A stretch of DNA of 64,000 bases from Cymodocea nodosa (GCA_036874045.1 CM072339.1:8997501-9061500), one strand, 5' to 3'. Counted from the first letter of the stretch, positions 10,124 to 22,233 are shown. Made by a program: numbers and translations. The notes: generated by a model not told the origin, from the sequence alone.

Positions 10124-11523
10124 TCATCTAGTTCTTCCATCCCACATTGCCATCATCATATCTTCTCGCATCTTATCTGCCATTTCTTTTCTTTGTTCTT
10201 GAGTCATTCGAACATGGGCATTGCTTTCTATATGTATCTCTCCCATTGGTTGTATGTCATCAATAATATTTAACTCTTCCAACTCATCTAGCAGGTCTTC
10301 AAGTAAATCTTCCTTATCAGTCTTACGAATAAAATTATGAAGCAAAAAACATGCGATGACAATCTTTACTTGTGTTTCATATGGATATGGCATTTGACCA
10401 CGTAATATTGAAAATCGATGTTTCACAACTCCAAATGTACGCTCAATGACTGTTCTCAATTGTGAATGTCTGTAGTTGAAATTTTCTACAGCATTACGAG
10501 GAACTCTATCATTAACATAATCAGATAGATGGTATCTTACACCTCGATATGGACAAATATATTCTGGTCGATTTGGATATCCAGCATCAACTAAGTAAAA
10601 CTTACCTGTATAAAAAAAATATTAGTATGGTGATGTCTTCATAACTTGTAGAAGTGGAAAACACATTTACCTGGTAGAACTTGAAAACCATTAGGTCTAG
10701 TAACTGCATCTTGGAGAATACGAGCATCAGCAACTGATCCTTCCCAACCAGCTAAAATATATGTAAATTCCATTCAAAATTACATGCTGCCATTACATTT
10801 TGAGAAAATTCACCTTTCCTGTTCCTAAATCTTGTTGTTTCTTGTCCATAAATAGTTGCTTTGATATGTGTACCATCAATAGCTCCAATACAATCCTATA
10901 AACATGCACTTTTATTTTGATATTGACTAAAATAACATTAAAGATAAGGAAACACCAAAGGTGTGAAAATGTACCTTAAAATATGGGTACACATTTGAGT
11001 CTTGACGAATTCGACTTGGTGTTTCAAATGAAGGTCTTGCTAGAAGAACATGATTTAGTCGTAATACAGCATTCAACACTTCATTAAAGTATTTACTAAC
11101 TGTCCAACTTGATCGACTAAATCGTTCTATAGTTACTCCATACCTTTGATTTTGCCCAATTGTCACAAGGAACATGGCAAACTTCTCTTCTACACTGATA
11201 TTGTTGGTATCTTTCAGCACTTCTTCCCTCCTCATTAATTCACAAAAACCATTGAAAACACTTTGACTCATTCTATAAATCTTTCGGCAATTGTAAACTT
11301 GATGTGGTAAAGAAGGATCTAGTAATCTTCTTATATAATCTGCACCTTCTTTACTATAAATACGACTTGTACTTGAAAACAAAGTTGAGGTACTTGTAAT
11401 CCCTACTAAAATATTCCAAAAAGCAAGTAAACGTCTTCACCTTCTTCTAGCATGTTCTTCCTCTTCTTCAAATAACATCAATGTGTTATTTACTAGTTCG
11501 TCAAAATCCTCTTCAAAATTCAT
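10124..11523 (-). pseudogene. Harbinger transposase (ORF2, DDE_4 nuclease)
   Basis: This is the catalytic subunit of PIF/Harbinger, which cuts and rejoins the element at TTA-type targets. The start at 11523 gives an acidic MNFEEDFDEL opening. A helix-turn-helix-like region follows, with RRLLDPSLPHQVYNCRKIYR and later RYGVTIERFSRSSWTVSKYF. The three catalytic parts are visible: DCIGAIDGTH (near 10893-10866), LVDAGYPN (near 10590), and the NYRHSQLRTVIERTFG glutamate block (near 10470-10430). Introns with GT and AG ends are likely at about 10974-10894 and 10670-10608. One in-frame TGA lies near 11440 and a one-base frame change near 10780, so this copy is damaged. The C-terminus ends MMMAMWDGRTR. 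Confidence 0.85.
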
Positions 11524-11728
11524 CGTCACCTACAAAATTTCATGTCCAAACATATTACAAGGCTGTAATACAAATAAACATATTACATGAAATCATTCCA
11601 CAATTAATAGAACATAATAAAATATGATAAACAAACATCAATAATAATATCATTCCACATTTCCTTGTCCAAACAAAAAGTAGTTACATCATACATCTAA
11701 TACAAAAAAAAAAACATGTAAATCATCT

Positions 11729-12751
11729 TTAGTCTTCCATCTTTTCTAAGTGAAACTTCAACCATCCTTGTCGCATTTCTTTTGGAATTGATAGAAATAT
11801 TTTACTGATTTCTTGCTTTTGGAATAATTGAGTAGCTTTATATCGATCAGTCATAGATAGATCTTCAATCTCAAATATTGAAGCAATAGCTTCATCTAAA
11901 AAAGACTCAGACTTCTTTTGCCATGCAAACATTTCCTTCTTCCATGCAAACATTTCCTTCTTACATACAAACATCTCCTTTTGTATGTGAACCATCTCTC
12001 TCATTTGTTCATTACGTACCTCACCATTAACAGTATCTTGTTCACACAAAGTAAGAAAAGCTCGTGACGTATCTTTCAAACTTTCTGCTATCATTTGTTG
12101 AGATTCTGCATGAGGGCGTGCTCGCTTCCCCTTTTTCCTCTGCTCCAATGGAACATGTGCACTTCCTCCTGAACTAGGAGGTATGTCAGAATCGAGGTCC
12201 ATTCCATCTTGTGTAATGTCTAGAGTAAATGTATTTGGAACTTGAGTGTTTGGTACAATGTCTACTTCTTCTGCCTGTCATAAATCAAACATGATTTTCC
12301 CTTGCAGCTTTCACACTCTGGATGTGCCTACATAAAATTACAATATATATTAAGAAAAATTCAATACAATTGGGATAATCTTAAAGTATGTAAATAAAAA
12401 TCTTACCTTAATAAACTCCTTCCATATCTCTTCATCTATATCAGTATACCCTTGTATGAAATTCCATCCCCATCCACTCTGATTTGCAATTTTTGAGTAG
12501 TTACGATAAATTTGTCTCCATGTCTTTAAGCGACTTTCCACATTCTTCTTTGTAATACATGCATTTCTTCTATTATTGTATTTTTCAACTACTTCATCCC
12601 AAGTGCTCCCTTTTATCTTTCCATCTTGGGTTTTTTTGTTTCCCTCATTTAATACTTCTGACAAAATATCTAAAAAGAATGCATCTGCATCAGCATTCCA
12701 AGTCATATAAGTTCGTCCTCCATTACCTCGTCCTCTATCAAGAGTACTCAT
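11729..12751 (-). CDS. Harbinger ORF1, Myb/SANT-like DNA-binding protein
   Basis: This is the accessory protein of plant PIF/Harbinger elements, which binds DNA and helps bring the transposase to the nucleus and to the ends. Exon 1 (12751 to about 12408) carries a Myb/SANT-like domain of the L10-interacting type, with TYMTWNADADAFFLDIL, GSTWDEVVEKYN and VESRLKTWRQIYRNY. A likely intron follows (GTAAGATTTT to TTATGTAG, about 12407-12332). The last part (12202-11729) has a basic KKGKRARPH signal and repeated KEMFAWKKEMFAWQ helices. It ends with the conserved IFLSIPKEMRQGWLKFHLE block. The frame between about 12330 and 12203 is uncertain. Confidence 0.8.
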
Positions 12752-12779
12752 TTACTACATAAGATCAAATATTAATTAA

Positions 12780-13185
12780 CTGCTCCGATAGAAGATTATG
12801 AGATTTGCAAAAACATAATATCTTTTGTCAATCTACTCAATATTTGAAAACATACTAAGCACATTTTCGTGGATCAAAACATACTAACAAACAAATACAT
12901 AATTTCAGTACATTTGCTTAAATTACAATAACCACATTTTCGTGGATCAAAACATACCAACTGAACAAAACAAATACATAATTTCAATATCAACGGCAGA
13001 TTGATCAAAACATTTAGTATCAAGACAAAGAGCTATCAACGACAGATTGAACAAAGTATTCAGTATCAACGACATTATACTTACAAACATTATACTAACA
13101 AACAAATACATATGATGAAAACATACATTACATTATACTAACAAACATACATTACATTATACTAACAAACAAATACATACGATGA
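12780..13185. repeat. AT-rich direct repeats upstream of Harbinger ORF1
   Basis: A segment with CACATTTTCGTGGATCAAAA occurs twice (about 12860 and 12932), each followed by an AAACAAATACATAATTTCA motif. CATTATACTAACAAACA units recur four times in 13070-13175. No gene is seen. This is the 5' side of ORF1 and may hold its promoter. Confidence 0.65.
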
Positions 13186-13199
13186 AAATAGAATTTCAA

Positions 13200-14010
13200 A
13201 CAGAATTTACAAAGGCACAAACCGAGCGTCAGCAATGGTAGCAATCGCAGTGGATGCGGCAGCAGCAGCGGTAGTGATTGTGAGTGGTCGCGACGGATGC
13301 AGGGGTTGAGAGCTTCGGATGCGGCGGCAGCAGCAGATGCAGCGACACCAATGGATGCGGCAACAACGACCGTGAGCGACAACTGCAACGGTTGCGACTA
13401 ATGCAAGGGCTACGAGCTTCGGATGCGGCGACAGCGGCGGATGTAGTGGTAGCAACCGATGTGGCAGGAACGACTGTGAGTGACGACTGCAACGGTTGTG
13501 AGTGGTCGCGACGAATGCGGGGGCTACGAGCTTCGGATGCAGCGATAGCGGCAGCGACAAATGCGGCAGCAGCGACCGTGAGCAACGACTGCAACGGTTG
13601 CGAGCGATCACGACAAATGTGAGGGCTGCGAGCTTCGGATGCAGCGGCGGATGTTGCGGCACCGACGGATGCGAGGGCTACGAGCTTCGGATGCAGCGGT
13701 AGCGGCAGCGACGGATGCGACAACAGCGACCGTGAGCAACGACTGCAACGGTTGCGAGCGTTCGCGACAGATGTGAGGGCTGCGAGCTTCGGATGCAGCG
13801 GCGGATGTTGCGGCACCGACGGATGTGAGGGCTACGAGCTTCGGATGCAGCGGTAGCGGCAGCGACAGATGCCGCAGCAGCGACCGTGAGCAACGACTGC
13901 AACGGTTGCGAGCGATCGCGACAGATGTGAGGGTTGCGAGCTTTGGATGCAGTGGCGGATGTTGCGGCACCGACGGATGCGAGCGGTCGCGATGGATGCA
14001 GGGGTGAAAA
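13200..14010. repeat. GC-rich minisatellite inside the Harbinger element
   Basis: A strongly GC- and CpG-rich block stands in AT-rich surroundings. GAGCTTCGGATGC or a near match recurs at about 13308, 13408, 13526, 13629, 13681, 13781, 13836 and 13936. The right part repeats as a composite unit of about 155 bp made of 52-55 and 100-103 bp pieces. Units are rich in GCGGC and GCAACGACTGCAACGGTTGC. Long open frames on both strands follow from the repeat and the lack of A/T stops, and are not taken as genes. Confidence 0.85.
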
Positions 14011-14165
14011 ATTTTCCGAACATGGAAGGTTGGAAATGAGGGAAGGGTAAAGGTAAAATTACATATTTATATGTCGGTAAATTTACACTTTCCTTTTCCT
14101 TCGATATTATGCATACTAATGACATTCTAACGGAATTCAACAATTTTCCTTTCCATCAGTTGAAT

Positions 14166-14188
14166 TCCGTCAGGCACTAACCCCCCCT
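14166..14188 (-). repeat. Harbinger right terminal inverted repeat
   Basis: Read on the minus strand it begins GGGGGGGTTAGTGCCTGACG. It matches the left end at 20 of 23 positions and is followed outside by the TTA duplication. Confidence 0.9.
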
Positions 14189-14191
14189 TAA

Positions 14192-14483
14192 ATCTGAACA
14201 TTATATAAAGATTTAAATTGCAGGTCATTTTATGTTATGCAGAATTTACATTTTACCTTATAACATGCAAAAAATTTTTAAGCAGTTATCCTGTCATTCA
14301 GCAAATTGTAAATCTGTTACATATTCATAAAGTTCCACAAATTACATAATATTCAATAAATTCCATTCATTTCACATTCAAATACGTATGAAAATTGCAT
14401 CTGAAAAATTATATTCATTAATATGAATCAATTACATTACAAGTACATCATACAATTTTACACAAGTAGACGAACAATACAAT
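14192..14483 (-). other. Spacer after the accessory ORF of element B
   Basis: AT-rich sequence without a gene. It is collinear with C (about 30290-30617) and D (42986-43310), so it belongs to the Gypsy family and probably is the 3' untranslated part of the accessory ORF transcript. Confidence 0.6.
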
Positions 14484-16704
14484 TTAATCTCTATGCCTAA
14501 GTTCATCTACTTCCTTCTGGAGTTTTTCTAATTGCTGCTCTAATTGATTTATCCTCTCTACTGCTCCTGCAATTTCTCTAGAAGGTACAGCTAATTCTGC
14601 AGCTACAAAATTTCTGTATTCTTTCACTGAAATGGTTCTAGATCTTATCCTTTTTGATGTCCATTTAGTGAAATCAATACTATCCACCATCAGCAGTGGA
14701 ATCAAATCTCCATAAAATAATTTCTTCTTCACTGTTTTCAGCTTGGAGATAAAAACTGCAGACCAATTTATTTGGATCTTATTTACAACTGCATATGTGG
14801 CCCATTTGACAAATTGACTTAATTCTATGTCATGGCCCTGTCGTTGATAGACATTCTTAATCAGAATGTTAGCTACCATGTGTGCTTTACCATTTAAATG
14901 CTTCAATCTGTTTAATAATGGCACACCAGGATTGATAGCTAAACAATCCTTAATTTGCTGCTCAGTCCATTCAATTGCAGTTGTATCTTCCAAAATTTTT
15001 GTTCCTTCATTCTTTAAACCAAATATGTTGTAGAGAAGCTCTAGTGTTATCTGTGCATCAGCTTCCTCCACGTTTGAAATTAATTCTCCTTCTCCTTCTC
15101 TTAAATTTGCATAGAAACAAGGCACTAAATTCTCATATACTGCATGCCCTCTTTCTTGAGATATAAATTGCAGTAGACCTTGGAATTCAAATAGATCTTT
15201 GATTTCTTGCATTCCATCCTAATTTACTGGTCTACTGTAAATAATATCGTAACCCCTTATTTCTTGGTATTTGGTATAAGCTTACTGACTACAAAAATGT
15301 ACTTCATTCAAAATTGTTGTTTCAGTCGGGTCAGGAAGGTAACTTTGTTGCTCCAAAGGGGTTTGTTTTTGCTCTTCCTCCAGCATAGGCTGCATTTGGA
15401 CATTCTCTTCAGATTCCTGAATTTTTGCTTTTGCTTTTGTCTGTGGTGGTGAGCCGGCAGAACTCTCCACTCTGTCTTGAATTCTTTCCATAATTTGCTG
15501 AAGAGTTTCTTGCTCTTCAGTGGAATCTGTGAAATTATTTTTGTCCAAATGGCTTCTTTCAGCCTCTTCATTTTCTACTCTTTCTTCTTCCTCCTGACTA
15601 CCAATCTATTCTGTTACTGTTCTTTCTGATTCTGTAACAGATTGGGATGGAGTCATGGGCAATTCAGTTTCTACTCTAATTTCTGTTTCTTCTTGTACAG
15701 ACTGTAAACTAATTTCAGCCTGATTTTTTTTCTTTTCTTTGCTCCTCCTCAGATTCGGATAGCAGGTTAATAAAAATCTGCTCCACAGGCCCTATAAAAA
15801 TTGGTACTTCAGATTTAATTTCTTCATAATCAGGCACTTTTTCTTTTTCTTTCTTTTTTCTGATTAGTTGTGCCTGTTCTTCCTCTTCATCTTCTGAAAT
15901 TAAATCTACAAAAATAGGCTCTACAGGCTTTCGAACCACAGGTACTAGCTCTTCCTATTTAATTCTTCCAATAATTGCTGGTCTCGAAGAACCAGCTTTA
16001 GCTTTTTTTGCAGCATATCTAACAACAGTTCTGGCAGTAGCTTCTTGATGCTGTTCCACTTTAATTTTATATTGGGCTTTCAACTTTTCTATAGCCCACT
16101 TTTTGTATAGTGCATCAAACACCAGGTGTGCTTTAGCCACTGCCAAATCTTCTAATTCTCCTTGGTTTTTTCCAACTTGAACCAGTTCTGCAAATTCTCT
16201 TATTTCTTCTTCAATCGAAGGCCCCATCATTTCTGCTCGTGCCAATGGCTTAAATGGTGGAATTGAAGGTCCAGACTACTGCTCCTCAAGAACAGGTCTT
16301 TCAGTAGTTGGTTCCTCCCGTTCTTTAGTTGCCTCTTCATTTGCTTTCCTTTCTTGCTCCCAGATCACCCGTTTAGCTTGTCTACAGATTCGTCTTTTGA
16401 ACCAGAGTCGGGACTTACGTTGGATTAATTCTAGGGCAACTTCATTACTTGGCCTTATTTGTCTTTCCTTGCTTATAGCTATTTCTGTTGCTATTTTGAT
16501 TCATGTTTCCATTATTTGAGGTATTCGTATATCCATATCTACTAAATCTCTTCTAAACTTGAAAAGTTCTGATTCTACCTTCTGTAGCTCTTTCTCTTTT
16601 GTCGTATTTCTGATCTTCTATCGCGTGTGCCACTCTTCTAATTCCTTTAGAAATTCTGATGTATCAACAACATCTTCCTAGAATTCAGGCATCATCTTCC
16701 TCAT
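14484..16704 (-). pseudogene. Element B accessory ORF after pol (putative plant transposon protein domain)
   Basis: The reading starts at ATG 16704, in the same position as in D. The N-terminal half is charged and coiled-coil-like, with a basic KRRICRQAKRV patch and an acidic ISEDEEEEQAQLIRKKKEKE block seen twice in related form. The C-terminal third is globular, with IKDLFEFQGLLQFIS, CFYANLREGEG, IFGLKNEG, NRLKHLNGKAHMVANILIKN, VNKIQINWSAVFISKLK and KLFYGDLIPLLM. That pattern fits the putative plant transposon protein domain found after pol in Athila elements. It ends in a leucine-zipper-like helix. The ORF stands where Athila env-like genes lie, but I see no signal peptide or membrane segment. 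It is broken in several places. Copies are in C and D, and a relative is in Copia E. Confidence 0.8.
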
Positions 16705-17325
16705 CGTGAAGTTACACAACAACACAGAATCGCTCTGATTTCTACTGTTCTAGATTCTAAATGATTTGTCGGATAATGCTCTTAAAACCCTAGGTTTTAG
16801 TTTAAATAAGCACTAAGTTTAGGCGGGTAATCGGGTCATTTTTCGAACCAATTATTACTATTTTATCTGCGGTCTTAGCTATAGTACTCTGTTGTGTTAT
16901 AGGTAACTCAACGGAATAAGCTCGTTGACTAACTCAAGACTTAACGGAGTATGCTCGTTGAGTTAAGCGTAACTCAACGGACTCCCCCGTACAAGCAATT
17001 ATAATAATAAAAATATTACAGAGAATAGTTTTTCTATTTTTTTACTGGTTTAACAAATACTATGCTTCGGTCAGACCTAAATATTTTTTATTTTTTTATT
17101 TTTCTTTCGGTTGAACCGATACTATGTTTCGGTAAAACCAAATTTTTTTTAATGTTCCGGTCATACCGATGCTACACTTCGGTCAGACCTAAATATTTTT
17201 TAATTTTACGGTCATACCAATGGATCCAATCAGTTGAACTGCAACTATTTTTATGTTTTATATATATTTTTAATGTTTTTTTTATATTTTTATATATATA
17301 TATAAACATAAAAACTGATTTCTTA
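16705..17325. repeat. Pol-accessory ORF spacer of element B with two palindrome types
   Basis: No gene is seen. From 16890 to 16985 lie AGTTA...TAACT palindromes; 16956-16979 has perfect 10-bp arms. From about 17045 to 17235 a second type appears, with CGGT...ACCG ends such as CGGTTGAACCG, and TTCGGTCAGACCTAAATATT found twice. D keeps both types at 40262-40575. The spacer may hold signals for expressing the downstream ORF, which is inference. Confidence 0.75.
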
Positions 17326-20300
17326 CTAAGTAAAACTCGAGTAGTTCTCTACTCTGACTTCTTCTATAATTCCAAAGGAGTTTCTTGGTGTTTTCAGAAT
17401 AGGTTTAAGTCTTTGTCCATTTACTTTAAATATATTCTGATTTTTAGGATTTTCAATTTCAATAGCTCCATAAGGATAAACATTTCGAACTATGTAAGGT
17501 TCTGCCCATCTAGATCTTAATTTTCCTAGATAGTTATGGAGTCTAGCCATATAAAGATATACTTCTTGTCCTATTTCAAAGTTTTTAGGAATAATTTTTC
17601 TATCATGCAAGAATTTAATTTTTGTCTTTTTCTCTTATAGTCTTTGAATAAGCTTCATTTCTAAATTCTTCTAATTCAATTAGTTGCATTTTCCTATTTT
17701 CAGCAGCTTGATTTAAATTAGTGTTCAGAGTTTTTAATGCCCAATAAGCTTTATGTTCTATTTCAGCAGGTAAATGACAACTTTTCCAAATACTAGCCTA
17801 AAAGGTGACATACCTAAGCTCGTTTTATAAGTAGTTCTACAAGCCCAAAGTGCATCAATCAATCTATTAGCCCAACCTGTTCTAGTAGGATTTACTACTT
17901 TTTCCAAGATTAATTTAATTTGTTTGTTTGCACTTTCTACTTGTCCACTTGTTTGCGGATGATATGATGTTGCAATTTTGTGGTTTATTCCATATTTCTT
18001 CATTAAGGCTTCAAAACTTCTATTACAGAAATGAGTTCCTCTATCACTGATAATAGCTTTAGGTATTCCAAATCTGGCAAATATATTTGATCTTATAAAT
18101 TGTATTACCACTTTGTTATCATTAGTTTTTGTAGGAATAACTTCTATCCATTTAGATACATAATCCACCCCCAACAATATGTAATTAAATTGATTAGACA
18201 TAGGAAATGGACCCATAAAATCTATTCCCCACACATCAAATATTTCAACCTCAACAATAGGATTAAGAGGCATCATATTCCTCTTTGATATTCTTCCTAT
18301 TTGTTGACATCTTAAACAACTTAAGCAATATTTATGAGCATCTTTGAATAGTGTTGGCCAACAAAACCCACATTGCAGAATTTTTGCAATAGTTTTCCCT
18401 GAACCAAAATGTCCTCGACAAGCTTGGTCATGACAGAAAGACAATATGCTCGAATATTCAGTTTCTAGAACACACCTCCTTAAAACCAGATCAAGACATT
18501 TCTTAAATAAGTAAGGGTCTTCCCAATAGTATTATTTTACTCTTGAGAAAAACAATTTCTTATCCTGTCTATTCCAATCCTTAGGTGTTAAACCAGTAAC
18601 TAAGTAATTAACTATGTCTGCATACCAAGGCATTGTGTTGATGGTCATTAATTGTTCATCAGGAAAATTATCCTTAATTTCAATATTTGATTTTTCAATT
18701 TGTAATCTTGATAAATGATCTGCTACTACATTCTCACAACCTTTTGTATCTTTAATTTCAAGATCGAATTCTTGCAATAATAATATCCATCGGATCAATC
18801 TAGGTTTAGTTTCTTTTTTCTTTATTAGATGTTTTAGAGCTGAATGATCCGTGTATACTATTACTTTAGCTCCAATCAAATATGATCTAAACTTTTCTAA
18901 AGCAAACACAACAGCTAATAATTCTTTTTCAGTAGTTGTGTAATTAACTTGAGCATCATTTAAGGTTTTGCTTGCATAATGAATCACTCTAGGAGATTTT
19001 TCTATTTTCTGTCGTAACACTGCTCCTATAGCAAAATCAGAAGCATCGCACATTAATTCAAATGGATGGTTCCAATTAGGTGCTTGAATTATAGGAGTTG
19101 AAATTAAGCTAGTCTTAAGTCTGAAAAATGCTTCCTTGCAATTTTTACCAAAGTTAAATGGAACATCTTTTAATAGATTAGTTAAAGGTCTAGCTATCTT
19201 GCTAAAGTCTTTAATAAATCTTCTATAAAAACCAGCATGTCCTAGAATTGATCTAATATCTTTTACTGATTTAGGTTGGTAGATTAGAAATTACTTCTAT
19301 TTTAGCTTTATCTACTTCCAACCCTTTTTTAGAAACAACATGCCCTAAGACTATTCCTTGTTTAACCATGAAGTGACATTTTTTCCAATTTAAAACCAGA
19401 TTTTTTTCCACACAGCGTTTTAATATTTGGTCTAAATTGCTTAAACACACTTCATATAAGTTGCCATATACAGTAAAATCATCCATAAATATTTCTAAAA
19501 ATTCATCGGTTATTCCAGGAAATATGCCCTGCACACACCTTTGAAAGGTAGCTAGTGCATTGCATAATCTGAATGGCATTCTTTTAAAAGCATAAGTTCC
19601 ATTAGGACAGGTGAAAGTTGTTTTCTCTTGATCCCCTAATGCTACTGAATTTTATTATACCTTGAATACCCGTCTAGGAAACAAAAATATTCTTGCCCTA
19701 CTAATCTTTCCAGCATTTGATCTATAAAAGGTAAGGGAAAATGATCTTTCCTAGTCACAGCATTCAGCTTTCTATAGTCTATACATACTCTCCAACCTGA
19801 TTGAATTCTAGTAGGTATCAAGTCTTGACTTTCATTCCTAATAACTGTTAATCCTGATTTCTTGGGAACTACATGGATTGGACTAACCCACGAGCTATTA
19901 GAAATCGGATATATTATATCATTATCTAACCATTTCACTATTTCCTTCCTGACTACTTCCTTAAGATTTGGATTTAATCTCCTCTCAAGAATTCTAACAG
20001 GTTTAGCATTCTCTTCTAAATATATGTGGTGACAGCATAAAGTTGAACTTAACCCTTTTATATCAGTCATAGTCCATCATATTGCTTCTTTATAACTTTT
20101 TACATCTTTTAATTTAGCTATTTGATCCTCTTTCAAATTTGAAGCAATAATGATTGGACATGTACGTTTATCCTCCAGAAATATATAGGTTAATTCAAGA
20201 GGTAAAGGTTTTAATTCTAAATGCTGCCCATCAGAAGCTAAAGCTCCTAATTGAACATCATCATTTTTTAAATTAATTTCTTCCTGATCTCCTTCTATAT

Positions 20301-21990
20301 TTATGCTTTCACTTTCTTCTAAAGTTTCAGAATTGATTTGCCTATTTAATTCTTCTTGAATCACATCATCTAACATATCTCCTTCATCCTCTAAAAAGTC
20401 TATGGTATGTAAGGACATTTCTAACTCCTCAAACCTTTCTGGTTTGAAAATATTTAATTGAGTATCCTCATTACCATATGCTAACTTCATTACTCCAGTT
20501 TTACAATTTATAACAGCCCTTGATGTTGCTAAAAATGGCCTTCCCAAAATTAAAGATGTATCACTATTTTTATGATTAATTTGTTGGGAATCCAAAATTA
20601 CAATATCAATAGGATATATAAAATTCTTGATTTTAATTAAGACATCCTCTATTTTTCCTCTAGGGTATCTTATACTTCTATCAGCTAATTGAATAACCGT
20701 ACTAGTAGGAGTTAAGCCTTCTAATCCTAAGGATGCAAATATATCACTTGGCATAACATTTATACCTGCACCTAAGTCTATTAAGGTTCTTTCTAGAATG
20801 GTATTTCCTATGGTGCATGATATAACAGGGATTCCAGGATTAGATAACTTTTTAGGAATTTGTGGCAGAAATAGGAAACTACTTTGCTCAGCTAAAAAGA
20901 CCTTTCTAAGAACTTTTCACTCTCTTTTTTTAGTACACCAATCCTTCAGAAATTTAGCACAAGGTGGCATATTCTGCAATAGATTTAACAAAGGAATGTT
21001 AACTTGTACTTTTTCAAAAATTTCTCTGATTTTTTCTTGTTTTTCAGGAATTGTTTGTTGTAATCTTTCAGGATAGGGTGCTAAAGATTTTGATTTCAAA
21101 GACTCTTTTTCTTTCAGTTGATTTGTTTGATTATTTTTAGCTTCAATTGCAGATTCAGATTGTTCTTCAGTGATTTCTAGATTTTCAGTTATTACATTTT
21201 CATTATCATTTTGATTTTTACTCTTGTCCACCTTCATATCATTTTCATTTTGAGTTCTTGGTGGTATATCAGTTCCAGATCTTAATGTTATACATACATC
21301 TTCTAGATTTTCGTTACTTTCATGATGTTTTTGTATATCATTTTCGTGATTATGATCTTCAATTGTTTTTAGTTTTAAAGTGCATTCTTTAAATTCTCTT
21401 ACATTTGTGTTTTCTGTTTGTTGTATATTTTGCAAGTTGTGCAGGTTTATAACATTATAATTTTCATTGTCCTATTGTAAAACTTGTATTTTCATTGCAT
21501 TTTTGTCTAATGCTTTTAATTTTGTTTCTAGATCATCTAATTTCATTGTATTCAATTTTTGATCAATTTTCTTTATGGCTTTTTCAATTTCATAAATTAT
21601 ATCCTGTTTAGGTTCTGAATATGCCTCCTTATAGTTTAATTGGTTGACTTCTTGTTGTTGACACACAAAGTATTCCAGTTTGTCCAGATTTTGCTCTATA
21701 CTATGCTCCAGTCTATCATAGCTATCCCAAACTTCAGTGTCTCTCATCATATTACACATTCTATACTGACCATCAGTTGGGTAAACTATAGGATTCTCAT
21801 ACTCGGCTCTATTATATTGAGGATAATTCATTTGTTGTTCATGGGATCTATCAATCTGTAAATGTCTCAATTTCAAACAATCAGAAATGTCGTGTCCTTC
21901 AGAATTGCAGAATTCACATATGCTAATTAAAGGTTTCAGAAATGTTTGAGCATAAGCATATGCCATATTCTCAATTATAGAAGAAAACAC
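17326..21990 (-). pseudogene. pol: Element B zinc knuckle-protease-RT-RNase H-integrase region (Athila-like)
   Basis: Domains in order on the minus strand are as follows. A CX2CX4HX4C zinc knuckle lies near the start (21918-21877), with no capsid domain before it. The Athila-type linker is visible as PYPERLQQTIPEKQ and NMPPCAKFLKDW. The retropepsin motif DLGAG is at 20778-20764. Reverse transcriptase has WRVCIDYRKLNAVTRKDHFP, and FMDDF at 19489-19475. RNase H has [12 protein letters not shown] and [11 protein letters not shown]. Integrase has its zinc finger near 18370-18300, then GIDFMGPFP, SDRGTHF and GQVESANKQIK carrying the D, D and E. The C-terminus has [20 protein letters not shown], as is usual in Athila. 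The enzymes copy element RNA and integrate the DNA. The region has several breaks and is not active as it stands. Confidence 0.92.
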
Positions 21991-22029
21991 ACAACTCTAA
22001 CTATTAAAATGAAATAGCTCTAACAGTTG

Positions 22030-22208
22030 CTTCAATTCAATTTAGTTCAATTCAATTCAGTTCAATTCAGTTCAATTCAATTCAGTTCAATTCAATTCAA
22101 TTCAATTCAATTCAGTTCAATTCAATTCAATTCAATTCAATTCAGTTCAATTCAATTCAATTCAATTCAGTTCAATTCAATTCAATTCAATTCAGTTCAA
22201 TTCAATTC
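22030..22208. repeat. Pentanucleotide repeat in the leader of element B
   Basis: About 175 bp of ATTCA units with scattered GTTCA variants (TTGAA on the sense strand) lies between the primer site and the first coding sequence. D has only a short run of the same units (about 35434-35475), so the tract grew in B. Confidence 0.95.
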
Positions 22209-22224
22209 CACGGCAACGGCGCCA
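22206..22224 (-). other. Element B: primer binding site
   Basis: On the minus strand TGGCGCCGTTGCCGTGGA lies about nine bases inside the 5' LTR end. This is the Athila/Tat type of primer site, usually assigned to tRNA-Asp. Confidence 0.85.
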
Positions 22225-22233
22225 TAAAACTTG

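Larger units (their letters stand above)
9904..14188 (-). mobile_element. PIF/Harbinger DNA transposon inserted in element B
   Basis: The element is 4285 bp and flanked by TTA (9901-9903 and 14189-14191), the PIF/Harbinger target duplication. Its terminal repeats match at 20 of 23 bases. It encodes the two proteins of the superfamily on the minus strand: a Myb/SANT-like ORF1 and a DDE_4 transposase ORF2. Elements C and D hold the empty site: D reads ATACATTTAAATCTGAA in sense terms near 43285-43305. Because B itself is young, this insertion is younger still. The transposase has at least two breaks, so the copy is probably not autonomous. Confidence 0.95.

Noticed and set aside
13152-14143. 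Many overlapping long open frames on both strands with proline, histidine and serine-rich products
   Set aside because: They arise from the GC-rich tandem repeat, which lacks A/T-rich stop codons. They have no known domain and repeat with the unit.
16890-16985. Palindromes read as transcription terminators
   Set aside because: No U-tract follows in a fixed way, they occur on both sides of genes and within LTRs, and intrinsic terminators of this kind are bacterial.
17062-17520. 152-codon plus-strand frame rich in F, Y and I
   Set aside because: It overlaps the minus-strand integrase end and an AT-rich spacer; a shadow frame.
22030-22208. Possible CRISPR-like regular repeat
   Set aside because: A continuous pentamer microsatellite without spacers, in plant nuclear DNA.
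22027-22227. Open frame coding for a QFNS-type repeat protein
   Set aside because: It is the translated pentamer repeat in the leader and lies antisense to the element.
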